This document shows positions 15,323-25,898 of a stretch of DNA of 64,000 nt, in pieces. The stretch lies in the NCBI RefSeq assembly GCF_019264445.1, contig NZ_JAHVAB010000076.1, positions 51,992 to 115,991 of the forward strand. The letters are read 5' to 3'. The DNA is from Hydrogenophaga sp. (lineage in GTDB: Bacteria > Pseudomonadota > Gammaproteobacteria > Burkholderiales > Burkholderiaceae_C). Each line of letters starts with the position of its first letter. Positions within the stretch are counted from its first letter, which is position 1. The position numbers were made by a program, and so were the translations under genes. The notes under the pieces are model-generated. The model ran no database searches, was not told where the DNA came from, and saw only the letters and a program-made list of their open reading frames with translations.

Positions 15323-16153
15323 ATGCCTACCGAATCCCATCCCCCTTTGGTCGAACTGCGCAACCTGACCTTTGGTTACGGTGACCGCGCCATTCTCGAC
15401 AATGTCTCGCTGACCGTGCCTCGCGGCAAGGTCACCGCGCTCATGGGTGCGTCCGGCGGTGGCAAGACCACCGTCCTTCGTCTCATTGGCGGGCAGATCC
15501 GTGCGCAGCGCGGGCAGACGTTGTTTGACGGACAGGATGTCACCACCATGGGCGCCAAGGCGCTGTATGCGGCGCGCCGGCGCATGGGCATGCTGTTCCA
15601 GTTCGGCGCCCTGTTCACCGACATGAGCGTGTTCGACAACGTGGCGTTTCCGCTGCGCGAGCACACACAGCTGCCCGATGCCATGGTGCGCGACATCGTG
15701 TTGATGAAGCTGAACGCCGTGGGCCTTCGCGGGGCGCGCGATCTCATGCCCAGCGAACTCTCGGGCGGCATGGCCCGGCGCGTGGCGCTGGCGCGCGCCA
15801 TTGCGCTCGACCCGGAACTCGTGATGTACGACGAGCCTTTCGCTGGCCTCGATCCCATTTCTTTGGGCACGGCCGCGCGCCTGATCCGCCAGCTCAACGA
15901 CGCCATGGGCCTGACCAGCATCGTCGTGTCGCACGACCTCGACGAAACCTTCCACATCGCCGACAAGGTGATCGTGCTGGCCAACGGCAAGATTGCCGCG
16001 CAGGGCACGCCCGAAGAAGTGCGCCACAGCCAGGATCCGCTGGTGCACCAGTTTGTCAACGCGCTGCCCGACGGTCCGGTGCGTTTCCACCACCCCGGGC
16101 CGGCGCTCGCCCAAGACTTTGGCCCACAAGGCCGAGAAGGGTCTCGCCCATGA
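15323..16153 (+). CDS. mlaF: MlaF, phospholipid ABC transporter ATP-binding protein
   Basis: MlaF is the ATPase of the MlaFEDB complex, which handles phospholipids between the inner and outer membranes. Walker A is GASGGGKT (near residues 41-48), the signature is LSGGMARR and Walker B is LVMYDEPF. The MlaF-typical phrase FAGLDPIS follows. I chose the ATG at 15323 (276 residues). A GTG at 15263 is in frame, but it would read through the gltD terminator. No Shine-Dalgarno site is visible before the ATG. It overlaps mlaE by 4 bases. Confidence 0.93.
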   Translation: MPTESHPPLVELRNLTFGYGDRAILDNVSLTVPRGKVTALMGASGGGKTTVLRLIGGQIRAQRGQTLFDGQDVTTMGAKALYAARRRMGMLFQFGALFTDMSVFDNVAFPLREHTQLPDAMVRDIVLMKLNAVGLRGARDLMPSELSGGMARRVALARAIALDPELVMYDEPFAGLDPISLGTAARLIRQLNDAMGLTSIVVSHDLDETFHIADKVIVLANGKIAAQGTPEEVRHSQDPLVHQFVNALPDGPVRFHHPGPALAQDFGPQGREGSRP

Positions 16154-16932
16154 ACGCCCTGCATCCCGCCCGCGTGGGCCGTGCCGTGCGTCTTCAGCTG
16201 GCCAGCATCGGTCGTGGCACGCGGCTGTTTGGTCGCTTGCTGTGGCTCATGGGGGCTGCGATGCGCCGCCCTTCGCTGGTGCGCGACCAGATTCACTTTC
16301 TCGGCAACCACTCGCTGGCCATCATCGGTGTCTCGGGTCTGTTCGTGGGCTTCGTGCTCAGCTTGCAGGGCTACTACACGTTGCAGCGCTACGGCGCGAC
16401 CGAAGCGCTGGGCCTGCTGGTGGCGCTGTCCCTGATGCGCGAGCTCGGGCCGGTGGTCACGGCATTGCTGTTTGCCGGACGCGCTGGCACCTCGCTCACG
16501 GCCGAGATCGGCCTCATGAAAGCCGGCGAACAGCTCAGCGCCATGGAGATGATGGCGGTGGACCCGGTGCGCCGTGTGCTGGCGCCCCGTTTCCTGGCAG
16601 GCGTGATCACCATGCCGCTGCTGGCGGCGGTGTTCAGCGCGGTGGGCGTCATCGGTGGCTGGGTGGTGGGCGTGCTGCTCATCGGCCTGGACCCTGGCGC
16701 GTTCTGGAGCCAGATGCAAGGCGGGGTGGACGTCTGGGCTGATGTGGGAAATGGCGTCATCAAGAGCGTGGTGTTCGGCTTTGCCGTCACCTTCGTCGCG
16801 CTGTTGCAGGGCTTCGAGGCGCATCCCACGCCCGAAGGGGTTTCTCGCGCCACCACCCGCACCGTGGTGGTGGCTTCGCTGACCGTGCTGGCGCTGGACT
16901 TTGTCCTCACCGCCATGATGTTCAGCATCTGA
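16150..16932 (+). CDS. mlaE: MlaE, phospholipid ABC transporter permease
   Basis: MlaE is the permease of the Mla phospholipid transporter. The 260-residue protein has an N-terminal interfacial helix and about five hydrophobic segments. The family-typical stretches [14 protein letters not shown] and [17 protein letters not shown] and the segment [11 protein letters not shown] are all present. The ATG overlaps the mlaF stop by 4 bases, and the stop directly precedes mlaD, so the genes form one operon. Confidence 0.95.
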   Translation: MNALHPARVGRAVRLQLASIGRGTRLFGRLLWLMGAAMRRPSLVRDQIHFLGNHSLAIIGVSGLFVGFVLSLQGYYTLQRYGATEALGLLVALSLMRELGPVVTALLFAGRAGTSLTAEIGLMKAGEQLSAMEMMAVDPVRRVLAPRFLAGVITMPLLAAVFSAVGVIGGWVVGVLLIGLDPGAFWSQMQGGVDVWADVGNGVIKSVVFGFAVTFVALLQGFEAHPTPEGVSRATTRTVVVASLTVLALDFVLTAMMFSI

Positions 16933-16947
16933 ATGGAGTCGGTGGAC

Positions 16948-17433
16948 ATGCAAACTTCCAAAAATGACGTCTGGGTGGGCTTGTTCGTGCTGATCGGCGC
17001 GGCGGCCATCCTGTTTCTCGCGTTGCAGTCGGCCAACCTGCTGAGCTTGAACTTCGAGAAGACCTATCACGTGGTCGGCCGGTTCGACAACATCGGCGGT
17101 CTCAAGCCCAAGGCGGCGGTGCGCAGCGCCGGTGTGCTGGTGGGGCGGGTGGAGTCGATCACTTTCGATGACAAGACTTTTCAGGCCAATATCCGCCTGG
17201 AGCTGCAGTCGCGCTACGCATTTCCCAAGGACAGCTCGCTCAAGATCCTCACCAGCGGCTTGCTGGGCGAGCAGTACATCGGCATCGAGCCCGGCGGCGA
17301 CGAGAAGAACTTTGCGGACGGTGACGTGATCACCCAGACGCAGTCGGCCATCGTGCTGGAAAACCTGATCAGCCAGTTCCTCTTCAGCCGAGCAGCCGAT
17401 GGCAGCAACCAGCAGGAAGCGCCTGCCAAATAG
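16948..17433 (+). CDS. mlaD: MlaD, membrane-anchored phospholipid-binding MCE protein
   Basis: MlaD forms a hexameric MCE ring on the periplasmic side of MlaE and contacts phospholipid. A single N-terminal membrane helix (about residues 7-27) is followed by the MCE domain (about 35-115), with the conserved DNIGGLKPKAAVRSAGV stretch and GLLGEQYIGIEPGG. I prefer the ATG at 16948, which gives the family-typical start MQTSKNDVWVG (161 residues). An ATG at 16933, directly after the mlaE stop, would add five residues. Confidence 0.92.
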   Translation: MQTSKNDVWVGLFVLIGAAAILFLALQSANLLSLNFEKTYHVVGRFDNIGGLKPKAAVRSAGVLVGRVESITFDDKTFQANIRLELQSRYAFPKDSSLKILTSGLLGEQYIGIEPGGDEKNFADGDVITQTQSAIVLENLISQFLFSRAADGSNQQEAPAK

Positions 17434-17434
17434 T

Positions 17435-17511
17435 GCTTGTGGGGGCTTTGCAACGGATCGGGCGCGCAGGCTTCCGTGCCGTCGAGAATGCAGTCTTGGC
17501 GCCCCACAAGC
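17435..17511. repeat. 10-bp inverted repeat in the mlaD-mlaA gap
   Basis: GCTTGTGGGG at 17435-17444 and CCCCACAAGC at 17502-17511 are perfect inverted copies separated by 57 bases. They fill most of the 105-base gap between mlaD and mlaA. In RNA they could close a long stem-loop in the leader of mlaA; in DNA they could be a spaced operator. No known motif was recognised between the arms. Confidence 0.45.
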
Positions 17512-17538
17512 CGGGTGCAATTCCCAGGGAATCCACAC

Positions 17539-18306
17539 ATGACATCGACCCACCTCACCTTTGCGACCAAGGCTTCGAAAGGGGCGCTGCTGTCCGCCAC
17601 CGTCGTGCTGGCGGCGGGCTGCGCAACCGGCCCGGATGCCAACCCACGCGACCCGCTGGAGCCCTTCAACCGAAGCGTGTACCAGTTCAATGACGCGGTC
17701 GACACGGCCGTGCTCAAGCCAGTGGCCACCGTCTACCAGGACATCACCCCAAGTCCCATCCGCACCGGGGTGGGCAACTTCTTTGGCAACCTGGGCGACC
17801 TCTGGTCATCGGTGAACGCCGGGCTGCAGCTTCGCCCGCGGGAGGCCACCGAAAACCTCATGCGCTTCAGTGTGAACACGGTCTTTGGCCTGGCGGGCGT
17901 GCTCGACATCGCCAGCGAAATGGGCATTCCGCGCACCCGGCTGGACTTCGGCCAGACGCTTGGGCGCTGGGGCGCTCCGGCAGGCGCGTATCTGGTGCTG
18001 CCGATCTTCGGGTCTTCTTCCGTGCGTGATGGCACGGGCCTGGTGGTCGACTCTTCCGTGGACATGGTCAGCGGCCTGAACCACGTGCCCACCCGCAACT
18101 CGCTCACCGCATTGCGCGTGGTCGACACCCGAGCGACCTACCTGCGCGCATCGTCGCTGCTCGAAGAGGCTGCGCTGGACAAATACAGCTTTACGCGAGA
18201 CCTTTACCTCAACCGCCGGCAAAGCCAGATCGACGACCTGATCGACAAGGGCATTGGTCTGGGCGATGGTTTCGAGCGCGGCAAGGATACGAATCGCAAC
18301 GATTGA
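17539..18306 (+). CDS. mlaA: MlaA (VacJ), outer-membrane phospholipid lipoprotein
   Basis: MlaA sits in the outer-membrane inner leaflet and removes phospholipids from the outer leaflet, passing them to MlaC. The 255-residue product begins with a lipoprotein signal peptide whose lipobox LAAGC gives the lipidated Cys near residue 29. The VacJ-typical phrases DPLEPFNRSVYQFND, VGNFFGNLGDLWS and LGRWGAPAGAYLVLPIFG follow. I chose the ATG at 17539, preceded by AGGGA. The GTG at 17437 in frame would bury the signal peptide. Having mlaA inside the mla operon is common in betaproteobacteria. Confidence 0.94.
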   Translation: MTSTHLTFATKASKGALLSATVVLAAGCATGPDANPRDPLEPFNRSVYQFNDAVDTAVLKPVATVYQDITPSPIRTGVGNFFGNLGDLWSSVNAGLQLRPREATENLMRFSVNTVFGLAGVLDIASEMGIPRTRLDFGQTLGRWGAPAGAYLVLPIFGSSSVRDGTGLVVDSSVDMVSGLNHVPTRNSLTALRVVDTRATYLRASSLLEEAALDKYSFTRDLYLNRRQSQIDDLIDKGIGLGDGFERGKDTNRND

Positions 18307-18391
18307 AGGGGAACCCCTTCACAATCCGGCCGCTCCGATGAACTACGCTGCCCTCTCTGCAGCAAGGCCGATGGCCTCGAAAGGAATCCAC

Positions 18392-19021
18392 ATGATGAAA
18401 CGCCGCTCCTGGCTTGCCGCCCTGTTGATGACCACAGCAGGCGCGTTCTCCCTGCCCGCGCTGGCAATGGAAGAGGCGCCCGATGCGCTGGTCAAGCGCA
18501 TTTCGGCCGACGTGTTGGCCACCATCAAGTCCGACGCGGCCATTCAGGCCGGTGACGTCAACCGGATCGTCGCGCTGGTGGACTCCAAGATCATGCCTAA
18601 CGTGAACTTCACGCGCATGACGTCTTCCGTGGTGGGCCGCTACTGGCGCCAGGCCACGCCCGAGCAGCAGAAGCAGTTGCAGGAAGAGTTCAAGACGTTG
18701 CTGGTGCGCACCTATTCGGGGGCATTGGGTGAAGTCAAGGACCAGACGCTGAGCTTCCGCCCCATGCGCTCGAAGCCGGAGGACACCGAGGTGGTGGTCC
18801 GTTCTGAAGTGCGGGGCAAGGGTGAGCCGATCCAGCTGGACTACCGCATGGAGAAGACGGCCAACGGCTGGAAGATCTACGACCTGAACGTGCTGGGTGT
18901 GTGGCTGGTGGAAACCTACCGCACGCAATTTGCCCAGGAGATCGGCAGCAAGGGCATTGACGGCCTGATCGCCTCGCTGGCGCAGCGCAACAAGAGCAGC
19001 GCCACCGCCAAGACGAGCTGA
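18392..19021 (+). CDS. mlaC: MlaC, periplasmic phospholipid-binding protein
   Basis: MlaC shuttles phospholipids across the periplasm between MlaA and MlaFEDB. The 209-residue product has a signal peptide (MMKRRSWLAALLMTTAGAF, cleavage near ALA at residue 24) and the Tol-Tol-Ttg2D-type domain, with the phrases RYWRQATPEQQKQL and NGWKIYDLNVLGVWLVETYR. I placed the start at the ATG following AAGGAA at 18381. An in-frame ATG three bases later is equally possible. The open frame to 18254 overlaps mlaA and lacks any signal sequence at its start. Confidence 0.93.
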   Translation: MMKRRSWLAALLMTTAGAFSLPALAMEEAPDALVKRISADVLATIKSDAAIQAGDVNRIVALVDSKIMPNVNFTRMTSSVVGRYWRQATPEQQKQLQEEFKTLLVRTYSGALGEVKDQTLSFRPMRSKPEDTEVVVRSEVRGKGEPIQLDYRMEKTANGWKIYDLNVLGVWLVETYRTQFAQEIGSKGIDGLIASLAQRNKSSATAKTS

Positions 19022-19024
19022 TCG

Positions 19025-19309
19025 ATGGCTGCCACCGCCACCCTGGCGCTCCCGCAGCGCCTCACGCTTGCCGAGGCCGGTGCGACCCTCGCCCGGCTGG
19101 GTGGCGAGCTGGCGCGCCAACCGGATGCCACGGTGGTGGTGCATGCTGGCGCCCTTGAGGTGTTCGACTCCGCTGCGCTTTCCGTGTTGCTGGAGTTGCG
19201 CCGCCGTTTGCTGGAACAAGGCAAGGCCATGAGCGTGAGCGGCTGGCCCCGGCGCCTGGAAGACCTGGCCACGCTCTACGGCGTTCACGAGCTGCTCCCC
19301 TCGGCGTGA
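19025..19309 (+). CDS. mlaB: MlaB, STAS-domain subunit of the Mla transporter
   Basis: MlaB is a small cytoplasmic STAS-domain protein that binds MlaF and is needed for complex stability and activity. The 94-residue product is a single STAS domain, with the core FDSAALSVLLELRRRL around residues 43-58, matching the conserved D-S-A/S pocket of the family. It starts 3 bases after the mlaC stop and is the last mla gene of the operon. Confidence 0.88.
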   Translation: MAATATLALPQRLTLAEAGATLARLGGELARQPDATVVVHAGALEVFDSAALSVLLELRRRLLEQGKAMSVSGWPRRLEDLATLYGVHELLPSA

Positions 19310-19321
19310 GGGCGCGTCGCT

Positions 19322-19362
19322 GCGCCCCCTCGCCAGCGCGGACAGAGGGGCGCGCATAAAAT
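19322..19362 (+). promoter_or_regulatory. GC-rich hairpin followed by a -10-like box between mlaB and the ABC exporter
   Basis: GCGCCCCCTC (19322-19331) pairs with GAGGGGCGC (19345-19353) with one bulged C, which could end the mla transcript. Immediately after it, TAAAAT (19357-19362) resembles a -10 box and could serve the following ABC exporter operon. No convincing -35 box was found, so this is tentative. Confidence 0.35.
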
Positions 19363-19428
19363 ACCCGGTTCACCGGCGGGTGCCAGATGTCCTGCCCGCG
19401 GCCGGTGAGCCATGGGTCCTCCCCGCGC

Positions 19429-20367
19429 ATGCCTGCCGTCTCTTTCCAGCAAGTTTCCAAGACCTATCCGACCTCGCGCGGTGCGCTGCATGCGCTGCAG
19501 TCGGTGTCCTTCGATATTGAACCGGGCGAGTTCTTTGGCCTGCTTGGGCCCAATGGTGCCGGCAAGACCACCCTCATCAGCGTGCTGGCCGGCCTGGCGC
19601 GCGCCACTGCAGGGCGTGTGCTCGTGCACGGGCACGATGTGCAGGCCGACTACGCGGCTGCGCGCCGCCAGCTGGGCGTGGTCCCGCAAGAGCTGGTGTT
19701 CGATCCGTTCTTCAATGTCCGGGAAGCCCTGCGCATCCAGTCGGGCTACTTCGGCATTCAGCGCAACGAGGCGTGGATCGACGAACTGCTTGAAGGGTTG
19801 GGGCTGGCCGACAAGGCCACGGCCAACATGCGCCAGCTCTCCGGCGGCATGAAGCGCCGCGTCCTGATCGCGCAGGCGCTGGTGCACAAGCCGCCCGTCA
19901 TCGTGCTCGACGAGCCCACCGCAGGCGTGGACGTGGAATTGCGCCAGACCCTGTGGCAATTTGTGTCGGACCTCAACAAGCGCCTGGGCAGCACCGTGTT
20001 GCTCACCACGCACTACCTCGAAGAAGCCGAGGCGCTGTGTGGCCGTATTGCCATGCTCAAGCAGGGCAGGGTGGTGGCACTCGAATCCACATCGGCGCTG
20101 CTCGCGCGAGCCGCCTCCAATGTGTTGCGCTTCAAGACCGATGCGGCCCTGCCGGTGGATCTGGCTGTGCAGGCGCGCATCACCGGTCGCGTGGTGCAAC
20201 TGCCCGCCAACGACGCGCTGGCGGTGGAGCGCATTCTGGCGCGCCTGCGCGAGGTGGGCGTCTCGCCGGAAGACATCGAAATCCGCAAGGCCGATCTGGA
20301 AGACGTGTTCCTCGATCTCACGGGTGCGCAGCCGCGCGCTGCTGCATCGGCGGAGGTGACGGCATGA
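19429..20367 (+). CDS. ABC-2 type exporter, ATP-binding protein (YadG-like)
   Basis: This 312-residue ATPase belongs to a YadG/YadH-like ABC-2 export system of unknown substrate. Walker A is GPNGAGKT (near residues 38-45), the signature is LSGGMKRR and Walker B is VIVLDEPTAGVD, followed by the H-loop THYLEEAE. A C-terminal extension follows the nucleotide-binding domain. I used the ATG at 19429; the frame is open to 19387. Its stop overlaps the permease ATG by 4 bases. Confidence 0.9.
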   Translation: MPAVSFQQVSKTYPTSRGALHALQSVSFDIEPGEFFGLLGPNGAGKTTLISVLAGLARATAGRVLVHGHDVQADYAAARRQLGVVPQELVFDPFFNVREALRIQSGYFGIQRNEAWIDELLEGLGLADKATANMRQLSGGMKRRVLIAQALVHKPPVIVLDEPTAGVDVELRQTLWQFVSDLNKRLGSTVLLTTHYLEEAEALCGRIAMLKQGRVVALESTSALLARAASNVLRFKTDAALPVDLAVQARITGRVVQLPANDALAVERILARLREVGVSPEDIEIRKADLEDVFLDLTGAQPRAAASAEVTA

Positions 20368-21119
20368 GCGGCTGGCAAACCCTGTTCTACAAGGAAGTGC
20401 TGCGCTTCTGGAAGGTGGGCTTCCAGACCGTGGCCGCGCCGGTGATCACGGCCATCCTGTACCTGATGATCTTTGGTCATGTGCTCGAAGACCGTGTGCA
20501 GGTCTACGACTCCGTGAGCTACACGGCCTTCCTGCTGCCCGGCCTGGTGATGATGAGCGTGCTGCAGAACGCGTTTGCCAACAGCTCGTCGTCGCTGGTC
20601 CAGAGCAAGATCATGGGCAATCTCGTGTTCCTGCTGCTCACGCCGCTGTCGCACCGCGCCTGGTTCGTGGCTTACGTGGGCTCGTCCATCGTGCGCGGCC
20701 TGGCCGTGGGCACGGGGGTGATGGTGGTGACCTGGTGGTTTGCGCAGCCCTCGCTGGTGGCGCCGCTGTGGATCCTGGCGTTTGGTTTCATGGGCGCGGC
20801 CCTGCTGGGCGCACTCGGATTGATCGCCGGTCTGTGGGCTGAGAAATTCGACCAGATGGCCGCGTTTCAGAACTTCATCATCGTGCCCATGACCTTCCTG
20901 TCGGGCGTGTTCTACTCCATCCACTCCCTGCCGGATTTCTGGCAGCGCGTGAGCCACCTCAACCCGTTCTTCTACATGATCGACGGCTTCCGCTATGGCT
21001 TCTTCGGCAAGAGCGACGTCTCCCCGTGGATCAGTCTGGCGCTGGTGGGTGGTGCGCTGGCCGCGGTGAGCGCGGTCGCGCTGCACCTGCTCAAGACCGG
21101 CTACAAGATCCGGCACTAA
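20364..21119 (+). CDS. ABC-2 type exporter, permease (YadH-like)
   Basis: This 251-residue membrane protein has about six hydrophobic helices and the ABC-2 permease pattern. The conserved phrases are FLLPGLVMMSVLQNAFANSS and PMTFLSGVFYSIHSLP. It pairs with the ATPase gene directly upstream, with which it overlaps by 4 bases. The longer open frame reaching back to 19953 overlaps the ATPase gene and is spurious. The pair lies directly upstream of ibaG-murA; its substrate is unknown. Confidence 0.9.
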   Translation: MSGWQTLFYKEVLRFWKVGFQTVAAPVITAILYLMIFGHVLEDRVQVYDSVSYTAFLLPGLVMMSVLQNAFANSSSSLVQSKIMGNLVFLLLTPLSHRAWFVAYVGSSIVRGLAVGTGVMVVTWWFAQPSLVAPLWILAFGFMGAALLGALGLIAGLWAEKFDQMAAFQNFIIVPMTFLSGVFYSIHSLPDFWQRVSHLNPFFYMIDGFRYGFFGKSDVSPWISLALVGGALAAVSAVALHLLKTGYKIRH

Positions 21120-21129
21120 AAGATTCCCC

Positions 21130-21369
21130 ATGACCGCTGAAGAACTGCAAAACCTCATTGCCGCCGGCCTGCCTTGCGAGCACATTGAAGTCACGGGCGA
21201 CGGCCGCCACTGGGCCGCCGTGATCGTGTCGCCGGCGTTTGAAGGCTTGCGCGCGATCAAACGTCATCAGGCCGTGTACGGCACGCTGGGCGCCCGCATC
21301 CAGAACGACGAGGTGCACGCTTTGTCGATGAAGACTTACACGCCCGCCGAGTGGGCATCCCAACCCTGA
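21130..21369 (+). CDS. ibaG: BolA family protein, IbaG-like
   Basis: This is a 79-residue BolA/IbaG-like protein. The BolA fold is recognisable by VTGDGRHWAAVIVSPAFEG, the R-K/R-H-Q turn (IKRHQAVYGTLG) and the conserved HALSMKTYTP near the C-terminus. Proteins of this family bind monothiol glutaredoxins and [2Fe-2S] clusters. Its place directly before murA, as in many proteobacteria, supports the IbaG (YrbA) assignment over BolA itself. Confidence 0.88.
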   Translation: MTAEELQNLIAAGLPCEHIEVTGDGRHWAAVIVSPAFEGLRAIKRHQAVYGTLGARIQNDEVHALSMKTYTPAEWASQP

Positions 21370-21381
21370 ACGACGCGCTCC

Positions 21382-22661
<1,280 letters not shown>

Positions 22662-22662
<1 letters not shown>

Positions 22663-22739
22663 ACACCCCCGCCGCGCTCTGCGCGACCCCCTCAAGGGGG
22701 CAACACCAGCGGTCTGGCGAAGCCAGTCCCGCGGTGTTT
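22662..22739. repeat. Palindromic intergenic element (REP-like) between murA and hisG
   Basis: The murA-hisG gap holds nested inverted repeats. The outer arms are AACACC (22662-22667) and GGTGTT (22733-22738). Inside lie a hairpin CCCCCT/AGGGGG (22687-22700) and a second hairpin CTGGC/GCCAG (22714-22726). GC-rich palindromes of this composition (CCCCTCAAGGGGG core) are dispersed in Comamonadaceae genomes to my knowledge. It could act as a transcript end or mRNA stabiliser between the two operons. Confidence 0.6.
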
Positions 22740-22771
22740 CTGGATTTGCTTACCTCGCAAGGAACCTGGTT

Positions 22772-23425
22772 TTGATCACGCTCGCCCTCTCCAAAGGCCG
22801 CATCTTCGACGAGACCTTGCCGCTGCTGCGGGCAGCGGGCATCGAGGTGCTGGAAGATCCCGAAAAGTCGCGCAAGCTGATCCTGCCGACCAGCAACCCC
22901 GAGGTTCGCGTGGTGCTCGTGCGGGCCAGCGACGTGCCCACCTATGTAGAGCACGGCGGCGCCGACCTGGGCGTGACCGGCAAGGACACGCTGATCGAGC
23001 ACGGCGGCCAGGGCTTGTACCAACCGCTGGATCTCAACATCTCGCGGTGTCGCGTGAGTGTGGCGGTGCGTGCGGACTTCGACTACGCCTCGGCGGTTCG
23101 CCAGGGCTCGCGTCTGAAGGTGGCGACCAAGTACACGTCGATCGCGCGCGAGTTTTTCGCCAGCAAGGGCGTGCACGTGGACCTGATCAAGCTCTACGGC
23201 AGCATGGAACTTGCGCCGTTGACGGGCCTGGCCGATGCCATTGTCGACCTGGTGTCCACCGGCAACACGCTCAAGGCCAACCACCTCGTCGAGGTGGAGC
23301 GCATCATGGATATCAGCGCGCGCCTCGTGGTCAACCAAGCCTCGCTCAAACTCAAACAGGCCGTCATCCGACCCATCATTGACGCCTTCGCACAAGCCAT
23401 CGTCAAGAACCCAGCGACTTCATGA
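22772..23425 (+). CDS. hisG: ATP phosphoribosyltransferase, short form
   Basis: HisG condenses ATP and PRPP, the first and feedback-controlled step of histidine synthesis. At 217 residues this is the short form (HisG-S), which lacks the regulatory domain and normally needs a HisZ partner; no hisZ is in this window. The TTG start follows AAGGAA with good spacing, and the start [16 protein letters not shown] is family-typical. The PRPP-binding segment near [13 protein letters not shown] is intact. The stop overlaps hisD by 4 bases. Confidence 0.93.
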   Translation: MITLALSKGRIFDETLPLLRAAGIEVLEDPEKSRKLILPTSNPEVRVVLVRASDVPTYVEHGGADLGVTGKDTLIEHGGQGLYQPLDLNISRCRVSVAVRADFDYASAVRQGSRLKVATKYTSIAREFFASKGVHVDLIKLYGSMELAPLTGLADAIVDLVSTGNTLKANHLVEVERIMDISARLVVNQASLKLKQAVIRPIIDAFAQAIVKNPATS

Positions 23426-24813
23426 GCCTGACTGCCCAACCTGTTCGCCTGTCCACCAGCTCTGCCGATTTCGAGGCGCAGTTCAAGGCCCGCCTGCATT
23501 GGTCGGCCGAGACCGATGGCGCTATCGAGCAGCGCGTGGCTGACATCCTGGCAGACGTGCGCGAGCGCGGCGATGAGGCGGTGCTCGAGTACACCGCTCG
23601 TTTCGATGGGCTGGCCGCCAGCAGCATGGCGGCGCTTGAGCTGACGCAGGCGGACTTCAAGGCGGCCTTTGACAGCCTGCCCGCCGCACAGCGCGAGGCG
23701 CTTGAGGCGGCCACGCGTCGCGTTCGCAGCTACCACGAGGCGCAGAAGAAGGCGGGCGGCGAGAGCTGGAGTTACCGCGACGAAGATGGCACCTTGCTGG
23801 GCCAGAAGGTCACCCCGCTGGACCGCGTGGGCATCTATGTGCCGGGCGGCAAGGCAGCCTATCCGTCCAGCCTGATCATGAACGCAGTGCCGGCGCACGT
23901 GGCTGGCGTACAGGAAATCATCATGGTGGTGCCCACGCCGGTGCGGGGCAGTGTGGCCACCGGGGGCTCAGGCGCCGCGACCGCCGCGCGCGGCGAGCGC
24001 AACGATCTGGTGCTGGCTGCCGCTTTTGTGGCCGGTGTCACACGCGCCTTCACCATGGGCGGTGCACAGGCGGTGGCGGCACTGGCCTACGGCACGGCCA
24101 CGGTGCCCAAGGTCGACAAGATCACCGGCCCGGGCAACGCCTACGTGGCCAGTGCCAAGAAGCGTGTGTTCGGTACCGTGGGCATCGACATGATCGCGGG
24201 CCCCAGCGAAATTCTGGTGCTGGCCGATGGCAGCACGCCCGCGGAGTGGGTTGCGATGGACCTCTTCAGCCAGGCCGAGCACGACGAGCTGGCGCAGAGC
24301 ATTCTGTTGTGCCCGGACGCCGCCTACATCGATGCGGTGCAACGCGAAATCGATCGCCTGTTGCCGACCATGCCGCGCGCGGCCATCATCGCCCGCAGCC
24401 TGAACGACCGCGGGGCGCTCATTCACACGCGAAGCATGGAAGAGGCGTGTGCCATCAGCAACCGCATTGCGCCCGAGCACCTGGAGGTCTCCAGCAGCGA
24501 GCCGCACCGCTGGGAGCCACTGCTCAAGCACGCGGGGGCCATCTTCCTGGGGGCTTACACCAGCGAAAGCCTGGGCGACTACTGCGCCGGGCCTAACCAC
24601 GTGTTGCCCACCAGCGGCACGGCGCGTTTCTCTTCACCTTTGGGCGTCTACGACTTCCAGAAGCGCAGCAGCCTCATCGAGGTGAGCGCGACCGGTGCGC
24701 AGAACCTCGGTGTGATTGCTGCCGAGATGGCGTACGGCGAAGGACTGCAGGCGCATGCGCGCGCGGCCGAGCTTCGGCTGAAGGACGTGCCACCCATGCG
24801 GGGCACCATATGA
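23422..24813 (+). CDS. hisD: Histidinol dehydrogenase (with unusual insertion)
   Basis: HisD oxidises L-histidinol to histidine in two NAD-dependent steps with a bound zinc. Conserved segments include [35 protein letters not shown] and SQAEHDE, and [21 protein letters not shown] near the C-terminus. At 463 residues it is longer than usual. After VVPTP (about residue 173) there is a Gly/Ala/Ser-rich stretch of about 15 residues that most homologues lack. It is coupled by ATGA overlaps to hisG and hisC. Confidence 0.94.
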   Translation: MSLTAQPVRLSTSSADFEAQFKARLHWSAETDGAIEQRVADILADVRERGDEAVLEYTARFDGLAASSMAALELTQADFKAAFDSLPAAQREALEAATRRVRSYHEAQKKAGGESWSYRDEDGTLLGQKVTPLDRVGIYVPGGKAAYPSSLIMNAVPAHVAGVQEIIMVVPTPVRGSVATGGSGAATAARGERNDLVLAAAFVAGVTRAFTMGGAQAVAALAYGTATVPKVDKITGPGNAYVASAKKRVFGTVGIDMIAGPSEILVLADGSTPAEWVAMDLFSQAEHDELAQSILLCPDAAYIDAVQREIDRLLPTMPRAAIIARSLNDRGALIHTRSMEEACAISNRIAPEHLEVSSSEPHRWEPLLKHAGAIFLGAYTSESLGDYCAGPNHVLPTSGTARFSSPLGVYDFQKRSSLIEVSATGAQNLGVIAAEMAYGEGLQAHARAAELRLKDVPPMRGTI

Positions 24814-25898
24814 GCGCCAGTCCGCTGCGCATGATCCGCCAGGACGTGCAGTCGATGCACGCCTACGCGATCCAGAACGCGACGGGCATGGTCAAGCTCG
24901 ATGCGATGGAGAACCCGTTTGCGCTGCCGGCCGAATTGCAGGCGGAGCTGGGTGCGCGCCTGGGTGCAGTGGCCATCCACCGGTATCCCGGCGCGCGCAT
25001 CGACGAGCTCAAGCAAGCCCTGACGCGTTACGTGAACATGCCCGACGGGTGCGCGTTGATGCTGGGCAATGGCTCGGACGAACTCATCTCGCTGCTGGCG
25101 ATGGGTTGCGACTTGCCCGGCGCATCCATCCTCGCGCCGCTGCCCGGCTTCGTGATGTACGCCATGAGTGCACAGCTGCAGGGCTTGAAGTTCGTGGGCG
25201 TGCCACTCACTGCCGACTTCGAACTGGACGAGCCCGCCATGCTGGCCGCGATGCGCGAGCACCAGCCTGCCATCACCTACATCGCGTATCCCAACAACCC
25301 GACGGCCAACCTCTGGAGCGCTGACACCATTCGCCGCCTGATCGCCGAGGCCGCCCGGTTCGGTGGGCTGGTGGTGATGGATGAGGCCTACCAGCCGTTC
25401 TCCAGCCGAAGCTGGCTCGACGAAATTCGCGCCCACCCGGCGGACAACGCCAACGTGCTGCTGATGCGCACCCTCTCCAAGTTTGGCCTGGCGGGTGTGC
25501 GCATTGGCTACATGCTCGGCCCGCAGGCACTGGTGCACGAAATCGACAAGCTGCGCCCTCCTTACAACGTGAGTGTGCTCAATGCGGAATGTGCGTTGTT
25601 CGCACTGGAACACGCGCCAGTGTTCGCCCGGCAAGCCGCTCAGATTCGTGAGCAGCGCACCGTGCTGGTCGAAGCTCTGCAGCGCATGCCTGGCTTTGTG
25701 CCCTTTCCGAGCGAGGCCAACATGGTGCTGGTGCGGGTGCCCGATGCGCAACTTTGTTTTGATGCGCTCAAGGCCCGAGGCATTCTGGTGAAGAATGTTT
25801 CTAAAATGCATCCACTGCTGACCCACTGTCTGCGCCTGACGGTGGGGACACTGTCGGAAAACGCCCAGTTGATCCGCGCCCTTCAAGCCACCCTATGA
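24810..25898 (+). CDS. hisC: Histidinol-phosphate aminotransferase
   Basis: HisC is a class II PLP aminotransferase that turns imidazole-acetol phosphate into histidinol phosphate. The PLP lysine lies in [14 protein letters not shown] (near residue 228). The cofactor-binding [10 protein letters not shown] and [10 protein letters not shown] segments are present. The 362-residue length is normal. It overlaps hisD upstream and hisB downstream by 4 bases each. Confidence 0.95.
   Translation: MSASPLRMIRQDVQSMHAYAIQNATGMVKLDAMENPFALPAELQAELGARLGAVAIHRYPGARIDELKQALTRYVNMPDGCALMLGNGSDELISLLAMGCDLPGASILAPLPGFVMYAMSAQLQGLKFVGVPLTADFELDEPAMLAAMREHQPAITYIAYPNNPTANLWSADTIRRLIAEAARFGGLVVMDEAYQPFSSRSWLDEIRAHPADNANVLLMRTLSKFGLAGVRIGYMLGPQALVHEIDKLRPPYNVSVLNAECALFALEHAPVFARQAAQIREQRTVLVEALQRMPGFVPFPSEANMVLVRVPDAQLCFDALKARGILVKNVSKMHPLLTHCLRLTVGTLSENAQLIRALQATL

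Noticed and set aside
15376..17553. A 725-residue minus-strand frame across mlaF-mlaE-mlaD
   Set aside because: Covers three well-supported genes; Gln/His-rich composition typical of antisense frames in high-GC DNA.
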